From contig NZ_JAGGNV010000018.1 of the NCBI RefSeq assembly GCF_018614955.1, positions 1-64,000 on the forward strand: a stretch of DNA of 64,000 nt, given 5' to 3'. Both the position numbers and the translations under genes were made by a program. Shown here piece by piece: positions 32,886 to 41,036 of the stretch (position 1 is its first letter; each line of letters starts with the position of its first letter). Below the pieces are notes generated by a model. That model ran no database searches, had not been told where the DNA came from, and saw nothing but the letters and a program-made list of their open reading frames with translations. The DNA comes from Variovorax paradoxus. Lineage in GTDB: Bacteria; Pseudomonadota; Gammaproteobacteria; Burkholderiales; Burkholderiaceae_C.

Positions 32886-33653
32886 ATGCTGTCGAATCTG
32901 CTGCCGTCTTCGGTCCGCGAAGCTGCCTACCGCCGCAAGTTCCTGGATAACCGCGAAGAGAACCTGTTCATGGGTTCCTTCGAGAGCTTCGCCGCCGCCG
33001 AAGCCGGCGCGCCACCCTCGAAGGCCGTCGGATACGACAACGCCCCGGCGGACGCCTTCTACAGTCACCAGGTCGCTTTCTACGACTACCCGGGCCTGTT
33101 CTGGCTCGGCCGCGCGCTCGACGACGGCATGCGCAGCATCTTCGACCTGGGCGGCCACGTCGGCATCAAGTACTACGCCTTCCGCCGCATGCTCCACTAC
33201 CCTGCCGACCTGCGCTGGACCGTCTGCGACGTGCCCAAGGTGGTGGAGAGCGGCCGGGGGCTCGCGGTACAGCGCGAGGCCAGCGCGCAGCTCGGCTTCA
33301 CCACCGACTGGCGCGACGCGAGCGGCTGCGACGTGCTCTACGCCTCGGGCAGCCTGCAGTACCTGCCGACGCACATGTCCGAAATCATCGCCGCGCTTGC
33401 CGTGAAGCCGCGGCGCATCATCCTCAACACGACGGCGGTTCATCCGGAGCGCACGCTCTACACGCTCAACAGCATCGGCTTCGCCGTCTGTCCCTACCGC
33501 ATCCAGCATCACGACGAGCTGCTCGCCGAGCTGGCCGCAGCCGGGTACAAACGGCGCGACGCCTGGCGCAACGAGGGCAAGCCGATCGAGGTGCCTTTCG
33601 TCGAAGGCGGCGACAAGCCCTATTACGCGGGCTGCTGCTTCGACCTGCACTAG
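32886..33653 (+). CDS. Putative methyltransferase, TIGR04325-like
   Basis: A protein of about 255 residues with a Rossmann-type SAM methyltransferase core. FDLGGHVGIKYYAFRRML is the SAM loop, WTVCDVPKVVESGR the acidic strand, and CDVLYASGSLQYLP and RIILNTTAVHPER follow. The combination matches the TIGR04325 family, usually found in polysaccharide or glycan clusters. Here it stands alone, with no glycosyltransferases near. The start is uncertain: ATG at 32886 (AAAAGGG upstream) is preferred; a longer form from 32814 would begin before the candidate promoter. The acceptor is unknown. Confidence 0.75.
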   Translation: MLSNLLPSSVREAAYRRKFLDNREENLFMGSFESFAAAEAGAPPSKAVGYDNAPADAFYSHQVAFYDYPGLFWLGRALDDGMRSIFDLGGHVGIKYYAFRRMLHYPADLRWTVCDVPKVVESGRGLAVQREASAQLGFTTDWRDASGCDVLYASGSLQYLPTHMSEIIAALAVKPRRIILNTTAVHPERTLYTLNSIGFAVCPYRIQHHDELLAELAAAGYKRRDAWRNEGKPIEVPFVEGGDKPYYAGCCFDLH

Positions 33654-33662
33654 CGCGAGCTC

Positions 33663-33747
33663 AGGCCGGTGCCGGGCCGCCCCAAGGCGGCCGGCGCCCC
33701 CCCTCAGAGGGCAGCGAGTACACGAAGTGACGGAGCGTGGGGGCCAG
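33663..33747. repeat. Dispersed intergenic repeat, copy 1
   Basis: A GC-rich element with a 7-bp hairpin (GGCCGCC-CCAA-GGCGGCC), a C-run/G-run block and the core TACACGAAGTGACGGAGCG. A related copy lies in the opposite orientation at 48432-48540, sharing GCCGGGCCGC, the C-run followed by a G-run, and TACACGAAGTGA. The type is common between genes in Comamonadaceae, from memory. Confidence 0.6.
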
Positions 33748-33750
33748 CTA

Positions 33751-33901
33751 GGAGTCTGCGCGGCAGAAGCTGTGCGCCCGAAAAAGTGGCAGTTTGAGGG
33801 GTCCTTGACCCCTTAGGTACTTCAAAAAAAACGCTCCTGCGCGATTCTGAGAGGTCAAAATTTTGCGGTTCATTTCTCAATCCTTCTGCCGCGCAGACTC
33901 C
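33751..33901. mobile_element. MITE-like element with 19-bp terminal inverted repeats
   Basis: GGAGTCTGCGCGGCAGAAG (33751-33769) and its exact complement (33883-33901) bound a 151-bp element with no coding capacity. A TA dinucleotide flanks each end (33749-33750 and 33902-33903), as expected for the target duplication of IS630/Tc1-type transposition. The element is AT-richer than its surroundings and holds an internal hairpin, AGGGGTC-CTT-GACCCCT. The right TA plus the last element base make the stop codon of the neighbouring minus-strand gene. Confidence 0.65.
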
Positions 33902-34836
33902 TAGGCTCCGCGCACCATCGACAGGATTTTTCCGGCGTCCAGCGTGCGCGCCTTCTCCTGCATCGCAGGCAGGTAGCGCGTCTGCAGGCTCTGGGCTTCC
34001 TGCGTCACGCTGGCATAGGCCTCCTTCAGCATTTGCGTCGACAGCGTGCGGCCGCCTGCGTAGTAGCGCTTGGCGACATGGCCCAGCGCATAGGTGGCGG
34101 CGAAGCTCATGCCCGAGCTCACCGCCTGCTTGCCGAGGCCGCGCAGCATTCCGCCGCCGACCTTGCCGAGCAGGCCGCCGAGGAGCTTGCGCCCGGCCTG
34201 TTCGAGGTACTGCGATGTCAGGCCGACGCCCACCGTGGCGAGGAAGTCCTTCACATGGCCGCTGTCGAGCTCGTAGCCGTGTGCGCGGCCGATGCGGTAG
34301 ACCAGCTTCATCTGCAGCGGGATGATGGCCATGGTCGAGAGCGTCTCGGGCAGCAGCTCAAGCGCGCCGTTCAGGATCGCGGCGTTGAGGATCGCCTGGT
34401 CGAGCTCGGCGTTGTCGACCGTGGCGGCCGGTGCAGCAGCGGCAACGGCCGGCGCGAGCGGCACCGCCGCGATCTCCTCGGCCTCCTGCGCGAACTGCTG
34501 CGCCGCCGGCGCATCGAGTCCGAGCGAGGTGCGCACGTCGGCGAGGAACATGCGCTCGGCCTCCGACTGCGTGCCGTCGGCATCGCAGACGCAGACCGCC
34601 ATCTCGTAGGCGAGCTGCTTCGATTCGGAACTCTTCAATTCCGCCGCCACGGCGGAAAGCGAAACGCGCTTCATCAGCACGTCTTGATAAAGCATCGGCA
34701 ACTGCACGCCATCGGCCTGCGAGAGCCCTTCGGCAATGCGCTTGATCTCGGCGCGTTCGCGCTCGTGCTTCTCGCCGTCGACGAAAGCCGCCAGCAGGCT
34801 GAGGGTGACGATGGCCCGGGTTTCGGATGGGGTCAC
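33901..34836 (-). CDS. TerB-like/DUF697 protein ending at a MITE junction
   Basis: A protein of about 311 residues. The N-terminal helical part (TPSETRAIVTLSLLAAFVDGEKHERERAEIKRIAEGL, MAVCVCDADGTQSEAERMFLADV) is a tellurite-resistance TerB-like domain. The C-terminal half has MAIIPLQMKLVYRIGRAHGYELDSGHVKDFL and a glycine-rich hydrophobic stretch of the DUF697 type. I choose the GTG at 34836, with TTGGAG nine bases upstream, over a TTG at 34851. The TAG stop is made of the TA and first base of the adjoining MITE-like element, so the native C-terminus may have been different. It is unlikely to be part of a ter operon. Confidence 0.75.
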   Translation of the reverse strand: MTPSETRAIVTLSLLAAFVDGEKHERERAEIKRIAEGLSQADGVQLPMLYQDVLMKRVSLSAVAAELKSSESKQLAYEMAVCVCDADGTQSEAERMFLADVRTSLGLDAPAAQQFAQEAEEIAAVPLAPAVAAAAPAATVDNAELDQAILNAAILNGALELLPETLSTMAIIPLQMKLVYRIGRAHGYELDSGHVKDFLATVGVGLTSQYLEQAGRKLLGGLLGKVGGGMLRGLGKQAVSSGMSFAATYALGHVAKRYYAGGRTLSTQMLKEAYASVTQEAQSLQTRYLPAMQEKARTLDAGKILSMVRGA

Positions 34837-34913
34837 GGTGCGGTTCTCCAAAATGCAAGGCCCTGTTCGTTCGGCTGGCCGCGCAAAGGTTCCGGCCCGC
34901 TACCATCCGGGCC

Positions 34914-35663
34914 ATGCCCTTCAACCCCCGGATCCTGATCGCCGAAGACGAGTCGGGCATCGCCGACACCCTGCAGTACGTGCTCAAGACCGACGGCTTC
35001 GTGCCCGTCTGGTGCGCCACGGCCGAGGAGGCGATCGCGCAGTTCGCCGCCGATCCGCCCGCGCTCGCGATCCTCGATGTCGGCCTGCCCGACATGAACG
35101 GCTTCGAGCTCTTCAAGCGCCTGCAGGCCCTGAACCGCGAAGCCGGCGGCGCCGAGGTGCCGATGCTCTTTCTTACCGCCCGCAGCGACGAGATCGACCG
35201 CGTGGTCGGCCTCGAGCTCGGCGCCGACGACTACATCGCCAAGCCTTTTTCCCCGCGCGAGCTGGTGGCGCGCGTGCGCACCATCCTGCGGCGCAGCGGG
35301 CGCGGCAATGGCGGCGCGACCCCACCCGCGCCTGCGGCACCGGCCGCGAGCGCGCCCGCCACACCCTTCATGCTCGACGCCGAGCGCATGCAGATCCGCT
35401 ACTACGGCCGCCTGCTCGAACTCTCGCGTTACGAGTACGGGCTGCTGCGCCTCTTGATCCAGCGCCCTGGCCGCGTGTTCACGCGCGACGAGCTGCTGCA
35501 GCTGGTCTGGGACGATGCCAGCGACAGCTTCGACCGCACGGTCGACGCGCACATCAAGACCCTGCGCGCCAAGCTGCGCGCCATCGCGCCGGAGGTCGAG
35601 GCCATCCGCACCCTGCGCGGCACGGGCTACGCGCTCAACGAAGAGCTGCCGCCGAGCTTGTGA
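34914..35663 (+). CDS. creB: Response regulator CreB
   Basis: A 249-residue OmpR-type regulator. The receiver has ILIAEDESG, phospho-acceptor Asp55 and DYIAKPFSPRELVARVRTILRR; after an Ala/Pro linker (about 130-150) comes the winged helix LSRYEYGLLRLLIQRPGRVFTRDELLQLVWDDASDSFDRTVDAHIKTLRAKL. The order creB-creC, with creD nearby, supports the name. CreB binds cre-tags (TTCAC-N6-TTCAC); one lies at 40926. In enterobacteria and Pseudomonas the system responds to growth state and to PBP4 inhibition. Its stop overlaps the creC start (GTGA). Confidence 0.93.
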   Translation: MPFNPRILIAEDESGIADTLQYVLKTDGFVPVWCATAEEAIAQFAADPPALAILDVGLPDMNGFELFKRLQALNREAGGAEVPMLFLTARSDEIDRVVGLELGADDYIAKPFSPRELVARVRTILRRSGRGNGGATPPAPAAPAASAPATPFMLDAERMQIRYYGRLLELSRYEYGLLRLLIQRPGRVFTRDELLQLVWDDASDSFDRTVDAHIKTLRAKLRAIAPEVEAIRTLRGTGYALNEELPPSL

Positions 35664-37096
35664 GTCGCAGAACCCGCATCTTCATCGGCATCCTGCTGAT
35701 CTACACGGCGGGCATCGCCTTCCTGCTCTACCGCGTGGTGTCCGACATCGACCCGCGCTACCGCGAGTCGGCCGAAGAATCGTTGGTCGAGACCTCGCAG
35801 CTGATGGCCAGCCTGATCGAGCAGGACGTGATCGCCGGCGCCATCAACACCGCGCGGCTGGAGCCGCTTTTCCGTTCGGCCTATGCGCGCCAGTTCTCGG
35901 CCCAGATCTACAACCTGCACAAGAGCCGGGTCGAACTGCGCATCTACGTCACCGACCGCAGCGGCCGCGTGCTCTTCGACTCGCTGGGCCGCAGCGTCGG
36001 CGCTGACTTCTCGAAATGGAGCGACGTGAGCCGCACGCTGGCCGGCGTCTACGGCGCACGCACCTCGCGCGACATCGAAGGCGATCCGATGACCTCGGTG
36101 ATGTACGCGGCCGCACCGGTGCGCTGGAACAACGAGATCGTCGGCGTGGTCAGCGTCGGCAAGCCGGTGCAGAGCTTCGGCCAGTTCGTCGAGGACGCAC
36201 GCGCGCGCACGCTGTGGGTCGGTGTCGGCTCGGCCTTCGCGCTGCTGGTGCTGGCGCTCATCATGTCGGTCTGGCTGGTGCGGCCCTTCGGGCTGATTTC
36301 CGACTACCTGCGCTGGCTGCGCAGCCAGCGCAGCTGGAGCCTCGGGCGCATGGTGCGCCGCGCAATCGACACGCTGCGCAGCGGCTTCGGGGAAATGCGC
36401 GACGCGCTGACCGGCCGCAACTACGTGGCCGACTACGTGCAGACCTTCACCCACGAGATCAAGAGCCCGCTGTCGGCGATCCGCGGCGCGGCCGAGCTCT
36501 TGCAGGAGCCGTCCATGCGCGAGGCCGAGCGCGAGCGTTTTCTCGCCAACATCGCGAGCGAGACCGAGCGCATCCAGGAGATCGTCGACCGCATGATGGA
36601 ACTCACGGCACTCGAAACGCAGCGCGCGCTGGAGCGCAGCGAGCCGGTCGCGCTGGCGCCGCTGCTGCGCGAAGTGGCGACCAGCGCGCAGGGCGCGGCG
36701 GCCGCGCGCGAGATCCGGCTGCATGTCGCGATCGACACCGAGGCCCGCGTCGAGGGTGACCCCTTCCTGCTGCGCCGCGCGGTCAGCAACCTGCTCGACA
36801 ACGCGATCGACTTCTCGCCGCCGGGCGCCGAGGTGGCGCTCGCGCTGCATGCCGGCGCGCGCGAGGCCCGCGTCACGGTGCGCGACCACGGCCGCGGCAT
36901 TCCCGACTACGCGAAAGACAAGGTGTTCGAGAAGTTCTATTCGCTTGCGCGCCCGCACAGCCAGAAGAAAAGCACCGGCTTGGGGCTGGCCTTCGTGAAG
37001 GAGATCGCGGCCCTGCACCGCGGCCGCATCGAGCTCGCGAACGCGCCGCGCGGCGGCGCGCTTGCGACACTCACGCTGCCGCTGGCGTCGCACTGA
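35660..37096 (+). CDS. creC: Sensor histidine kinase CreC
   Basis: A 478-residue inner-membrane kinase started by GTG at 35660, overlapping creB's stop. TM1 is at residues 7-25 (IFIGILLIYTAGIAFLLYR); the periplasmic domain carries the CreC-type sequence LRIYVTDRSGRVLFDSLGRSVGADFSKWSDV; TM2 is at about 190-210. HisKA has FTHEIKSPLSAIRGAAELL (His265), then NLLDNAIDFSPPGA, DHGRGIPDYA and STGLGLAFVKEI. The match with E. coli CreC in the periplasmic part is close. Its stop is four bases from the convergent mrcA stop. Confidence 0.94.
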   Translation: MSRRTRIFIGILLIYTAGIAFLLYRVVSDIDPRYRESAEESLVETSQLMASLIEQDVIAGAINTARLEPLFRSAYARQFSAQIYNLHKSRVELRIYVTDRSGRVLFDSLGRSVGADFSKWSDVSRTLAGVYGARTSRDIEGDPMTSVMYAAAPVRWNNEIVGVVSVGKPVQSFGQFVEDARARTLWVGVGSAFALLVLALIMSVWLVRPFGLISDYLRWLRSQRSWSLGRMVRRAIDTLRSGFGEMRDALTGRNYVADYVQTFTHEIKSPLSAIRGAAELLQEPSMREAERERFLANIASETERIQEIVDRMMELTALETQRALERSEPVALAPLLREVATSAQGAAAAREIRLHVAIDTEARVEGDPFLLRRAVSNLLDNAIDFSPPGAEVALALHAGAREARVTVRDHGRGIPDYAKDKVFEKFYSLARPHSQKKSTGLGLAFVKEIAALHRGRIELANAPRGGALATLTLPLASH

Positions 37097-37100
37097 GGCT

Positions 37101-39443
37101 CTATCTGAAAAAGTCGAGGATGCGGTTGCGCTCCTCGGGCGGCGGCATCGCGCTGACCGGCACCGCGGCGAGCGCTTCGGCCGGCGGTGTCGCGCCGGTG
37201 TCGACGCCCAGGCTGGTGATGCCGCGGCCCGGCGCGTAGTCGTCGTAGTACCACTCGCCATCGAGCTTCACCAGGCCCCCGGGCACCGGCAGCTCGGCCA
37301 CCGGCACGCCCTGCAGCGCCGCCTGCATGTAGCCGGTCCAGATCGGCAGGCTCAGGCTGCCGCCGGTCTCGCCGCGAACGCCGAGCTGGCGCGGCGTGTC
37401 GTAGCCGATCCAGGCGATGCCGACGCGGCTCGGCTGGAAGCCGGCGAACCAGGTGTCGATCGAATCGTTGCTGGTGCCGGTCTTGCCGTACAGGTCGCCG
37501 CGCTTGAGCGCCTGGTGGGCCTTGAAGCCGGTGCCGTTCGTGACCACGCTTTGGAGCAGCGAAGCCATGACGAAGGCATTGCGCTGCGGGATGGCGCGTG
37601 CGCTCTCGTCGCGTACAGGCGGCTCGGCCTCGAACAGCAGCTGGCCCTTGGGGTCGGTGATGCGCGTCACGAGCCAGGGGCTCACGCGATAGCCGCCATT
37701 GGCAAAGACCCCGTAGGCAGCCGCCATCTGCATCGGCGTGACCGAACCCGCGCCGAGCGCCATCGGCAGGTAGGCCGGATGCTTGGCGCGCTCGAAGCCG
37801 AAGTGGCCGATCCAGTCCTGCGCGTAGCGCGGGCCGATCGATTCGAGCACCCGGATCGTGACCATGTTCTTCGATTGTTCGAGCGCACGGCGCAGCGACA
37901 TCGGCCCTCCGAAACTGCCGTCGTAGTTCTTCGGCTCCCAGGGCTGGCTTCCAGTCGCGGCGCGGTCGAAGAACAGCGGCGCATCGTTGACGATGGTGCC
38001 CGGCGTGAAGCCCTTCTCGAGCGCGGCCGAATAGATGAAAGGCTTGAAGCTCGACCCCGGCTGGCGCCAGGCCTGCGTCACATGGTTGAACTTGTTGGTG
38101 CCGAAGTCGAAGCCGCCCACCAGGGCCTTGACCGCGCCGTCGCGCGGGTCGAGGGCCACGAAGGCGCCTTCGACTTCCGGCATCTGGACGATCTCCCACG
38201 CGCCCTTGGGCGTCTTCGCGACGCGGATCACCGCGCCGCGCCGAACGCGCACATTCGGGGCAGCGCGCTGCGACAGGCCGGCCTGCACGAGGCGCAGGCC
38301 CTCACCCGCGATCCGCAGTTCATCGCCGTTGGCGCGCACCGCGATGACCTCCTTCGCGTCGGCCTGCAGTACCACAGCGGAGAGAACATCGTCGTTGTCG
38401 GGATGCTCGGCCAGGGCCTCATCGACGGCGTCGTCGAGCTCGGCCGGATCGGCGGGCAGGTCGACGAAGCGCTCGGGTCCGCGATAAGGCTGGCGCCGTT
38501 CGTAGTCCATGATGCCGCGGCGCAATGCCTTGTACGCGGCCGCCTGGTCGGCCGCGACGAGCGAGGTATGGACCTCCAGGCCGCGCGTGTAGGTGCTGCT
38601 GCCGTACTGCGCATACATCAGCTGGCGCACCGTCTCGGCCACGTATTCCGCGTGCAGGCGCTTCGGCTCGGAGGGGTCGCGCAGATGCAGCGCTTCCTTC
38701 TTCGCCTCCGCCGCCTGCGCGGCGGTGATCGCACCAACCTCCTGCATGCGATCGAGCACGTACAACTGGCGGGCTCGCGCGCGGCGGGGATTCTTCACCG
38801 GATTGTTCGCATCGGGCGCCTTCGGCAGGCCCGCCAGCATGGCAGCTTCCGCGAGCGTGATGTCCGCGAGCGGCTTGCCGAAATAGACCTCCGAAGCCGC
38901 TGCGAAACCGTAGGCGCGATGGCCGAGGAAGATCTGGTTCAGGTAGATCTCGAGGATCTGGTCCTTGCTGAGCCGCTCTTCGAGCCGGAACGCGAGCAGT
39001 GCCTCGTAGGCCTTGCGCGTCAGCGTGCGCTCCGAGCTCAGGTAGACGTTGCGCGCCACCTGCTGCGTGATGGTGGAGGCGCCCTGGCGCGTGCCGTGCC
39101 GCAGGTTCGCCAGCACCGCGCGCAGCAGGCCCTTGGCATCGACGCCGCCATGCTCGTAGAAGCGCGCATCCTCGACCGCGACCACCGCGTCCTTCAGCAC
39201 GTCCGGCATGTCGGCGATCGGGATGAGCTGGCGCCGTTCTTCGCCGAACTCGCCGATCAGCACGCCGTCGGAAGTGAAGACCCGCAGCGGCAGCTTGGGC
39301 CGGTAGTCGGAAAGCTCCGAGACGTCCGGCAGATTCGGATAGATCACCGCCACGGCGATGCCGGCAGCGCACAACAGCGCGGCCGCGCCGCCCGCTGTAG
39401 CGGTGACGCCCCAGAACAGGACGCGTCGCAAGCCGGTCTTCAT
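37101..39443 (-). CDS. mrcA: Bifunctional penicillin-binding protein 1A
   Basis: A 780-residue class A PBP that polymerises and cross-links peptidoglycan. A single membrane anchor is at residues 12-35. The GT51 domain has VAVEDARFYEHGG and ASTITQQVARN; an OB-like insert follows; the transpeptidase has the serine motif SSFKPF, the SKN motif (EQSKNMV) and KTGTS. The start overlaps the creD stop (ATGA), so it is translated with creD and lies under the same promoter region, which carries a cre-tag. In most proteobacteria PBP1A is not linked to creD. Confidence 0.95.
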   Translation of the reverse strand: MKTGLRRVLFWGVTATAGGAAALLCAAGIAVAVIYPNLPDVSELSDYRPKLPLRVFTSDGVLIGEFGEERRQLIPIADMPDVLKDAVVAVEDARFYEHGGVDAKGLLRAVLANLRHGTRQGASTITQQVARNVYLSSERTLTRKAYEALLAFRLEERLSKDQILEIYLNQIFLGHRAYGFAAASEVYFGKPLADITLAEAAMLAGLPKAPDANNPVKNPRRARARQLYVLDRMQEVGAITAAQAAEAKKEALHLRDPSEPKRLHAEYVAETVRQLMYAQYGSSTYTRGLEVHTSLVAADQAAAYKALRRGIMDYERRQPYRGPERFVDLPADPAELDDAVDEALAEHPDNDDVLSAVVLQADAKEVIAVRANGDELRIAGEGLRLVQAGLSQRAAPNVRVRRGAVIRVAKTPKGAWEIVQMPEVEGAFVALDPRDGAVKALVGGFDFGTNKFNHVTQAWRQPGSSFKPFIYSAALEKGFTPGTIVNDAPLFFDRAATGSQPWEPKNYDGSFGGPMSLRRALEQSKNMVTIRVLESIGPRYAQDWIGHFGFERAKHPAYLPMALGAGSVTPMQMAAAYGVFANGGYRVSPWLVTRITDPKGQLLFEAEPPVRDESARAIPQRNAFVMASLLQSVVTNGTGFKAHQALKRGDLYGKTGTSNDSIDTWFAGFQPSRVGIAWIGYDTPRQLGVRGETGGSLSLPIWTGYMQAALQGVPVAELPVPGGLVKLDGEWYYDDYAPGRGITSLGVDTGATPPAEALAAVPVSAMPPPEERNRILDFFR

Positions 39444-40843
39444 GACTGCGCTCCGGCAGCGGCGGCAGGCTTGCCGCCTCCCGTCGACAAGGCATACCAG
39501 TCGACCTTGCGTGTCGCCAGCATCAGCACGGCGAGCATGCCGAAGATCAGCAGGGCGCCGAGCAGCAGCGCATTGCTTTCCGACGCGAGCAGCCCGTACA
39601 GCGCGCCGTACAGCAGCGCCACGTAGGCGCCGAAGGAGGCGCCGCGCTGCCAGCCGCCCAGCACCGCGCTGAAGTACGCCGCCAGCAGCAGCACGCTGGC
39701 GCCTGCCGCGCCGGCGTAGGCCATCCAGAACGCCACCTTCTCCGACAGCGCCAGCAGGAGCAGGAAGAAGAGCGCGATCGAGAGACCGACGAGCCCGTAC
39801 TGCACCGGATGCAGCCGCAGCTTGCGGAACAGCTCGAACATGAAGGCCGCCATCAGCACCAGGCCGATGAACAGGAGCCCGTATTTCGTCGCCCGCGTGG
39901 ACATCGAATAGACATTGAGCGGCTGCGCGAGAGACACGTCGAAGCTCTGCAGCGTCGGCGGCGCCTCGGCGCCCTTCATGCCCCCGCGCACCTCTTCGCG
40001 CGCCGAAGTCACGAGGGAGGAGACGCGCCAGCGCGCATCGAAACCCTGATCCGTCACGGTGCGCTCCGAAGCCAGGAAGCGGCCGCCGAAGCTCGGGTGC
40101 GCCCAGGGCGATGTCAGGTGCGCGGTGGTCTCCTCGCCGATCGGCACCATCGACAACTTCTCCTGCCCGACCAGCCCGAGCTTGAGCTGGAAGGGCAGCG
40201 GCTGCTTCGCCTGCCAGGCCGCCAGCGCGCTGCCTGCGAGTGGCGCATGAATGCCGCTCGCGAGCCAGGCCTCGTCGGCCAGGCCCGGCAGGCGCTGCTG
40301 GAAGCGCAGCGTCTCGGCGCCGACCTGCAGTGCGGGCGAACCGTCGAGCCCGCGCAGGTCGCTGACGTTGAACGCGACGTAAGGCGGCTTGAGCTCGATC
40401 GTCGAGCCCTTCTCGCTCGACGGCAGCGTGGCCGGATCGAAGGCCCCGAAGGCGCCGGCCAGTGACGCATTCAGCGTGTAGAACGGGATCCTGAAGATCC
40501 CGCGGTAGCGCTCCTGCGGCGCCAGGCTGCCCTCGATGTGCAGCTTGTCGGGGAACACCAGGTGCGCCATCTCCTTGCTGCGCGCTTCCTGGCCGACGAT
40601 CCGGCCCTGCGCATCGCGCAGCGGCTCCATCCAGCGCTCCACGTAGGGCACGACCAGCAGCGGGCCGATCACGGTCTGCGCACCGGCATAGGTGGCAGCG
40701 AGCTCCCGCGCCGCCTCCTGCTGGCTGCGGCCGCGCTCGCGGTTGAGCGACTCGATCTGGCCGAGCGGAATGCACAGGAGCACGGTCAGGGCCAGCAGGC
40801 CGAAGATCTTGAGCAGCACGGAATTTCGAAGTGTCTGAAGCAT
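39440..40843 (-). CDS. creD: Inner membrane protein CreD
   Basis: A 467-residue membrane protein. The N-terminus (MLQTLRNSVLLKIFGLLALTVLLCIPLGQIESLNRERGRSQQEA) is a TM anchor followed by the CreD signature. A large periplasmic domain includes VIGPLLVVPYVERW and YRGIFRIPFYTLNASLAGAF. Five or six C-terminal helices follow (TKYGLLFIGLVLMAAFMFEL onward). creD is the classical target of CreBC; deletions in other species alter beta-lactam tolerance, membrane integrity and biofilm. Its promoter region holds a cre-tag 83 bases upstream of the start. Confidence 0.95.
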   Translation of the reverse strand: MLQTLRNSVLLKIFGLLALTVLLCIPLGQIESLNRERGRSQQEAARELAATYAGAQTVIGPLLVVPYVERWMEPLRDAQGRIVGQEARSKEMAHLVFPDKLHIEGSLAPQERYRGIFRIPFYTLNASLAGAFGAFDPATLPSSEKGSTIELKPPYVAFNVSDLRGLDGSPALQVGAETLRFQQRLPGLADEAWLASGIHAPLAGSALAAWQAKQPLPFQLKLGLVGQEKLSMVPIGEETTAHLTSPWAHPSFGGRFLASERTVTDQGFDARWRVSSLVTSAREEVRGGMKGAEAPPTLQSFDVSLAQPLNVYSMSTRATKYGLLFIGLVLMAAFMFELFRKLRLHPVQYGLVGLSIALFFLLLLALSEKVAFWMAYAGAAGASVLLLAAYFSAVLGGWQRGASFGAYVALLYGALYGLLASESNALLLGALLIFGMLAVLMLATRKVDWYALSTGGGKPAAAAGAQS

Positions 40844-40925
40844 GGGAATCTCTCCTCGTCGATGACGATGCGGCGATGCTCGCGCCGCCATCCGAAGCGC
40901 ATGTGAAGTGCGGCCTCCCGCGCAC

Positions 40926-40941
40926 TTCACACGGACTTCAC
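40926..40941. promoter_or_regulatory. cre-tag: CreB binding site
   Basis: TTCAC-ACGGAC-TTCAC fits the published CreB recognition sequence TTCACnnnnnnTTCAC exactly. It lies between the divergent starts of creD (83 bp away) and the VIT/VWA gene (96 bp away). A weaker copy, TTCAC-N6-TTCGG on the minus strand, lies near 40891-40906. Confidence 0.88.
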
Positions 40942-41036
40942 ACGGCGCCTTTCGCTTCAAACAGGCTTCCAACTGGCTTCGAGTCCGCGCTCGACAGTGG
41001 CTGCCGTGCACCGTTGCACGACACCGGACCACCACC

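Noticed and set aside
33781..33840. Hairpin AGGGGTC-CTT-GACCCCT near an A-run as a terminator
   Set aside because: The A-run lies at the wrong distance and side for a U-tract from either strand, and the hairpin is internal to the MITE-like element.
37062..39626. An 854-codon open frame on the plus strand opposite mrcA
   Set aside because: Antisense to a certain PBP1A gene; composition (Arg, His, Gln, Ala rich) is typical of a shadow frame.
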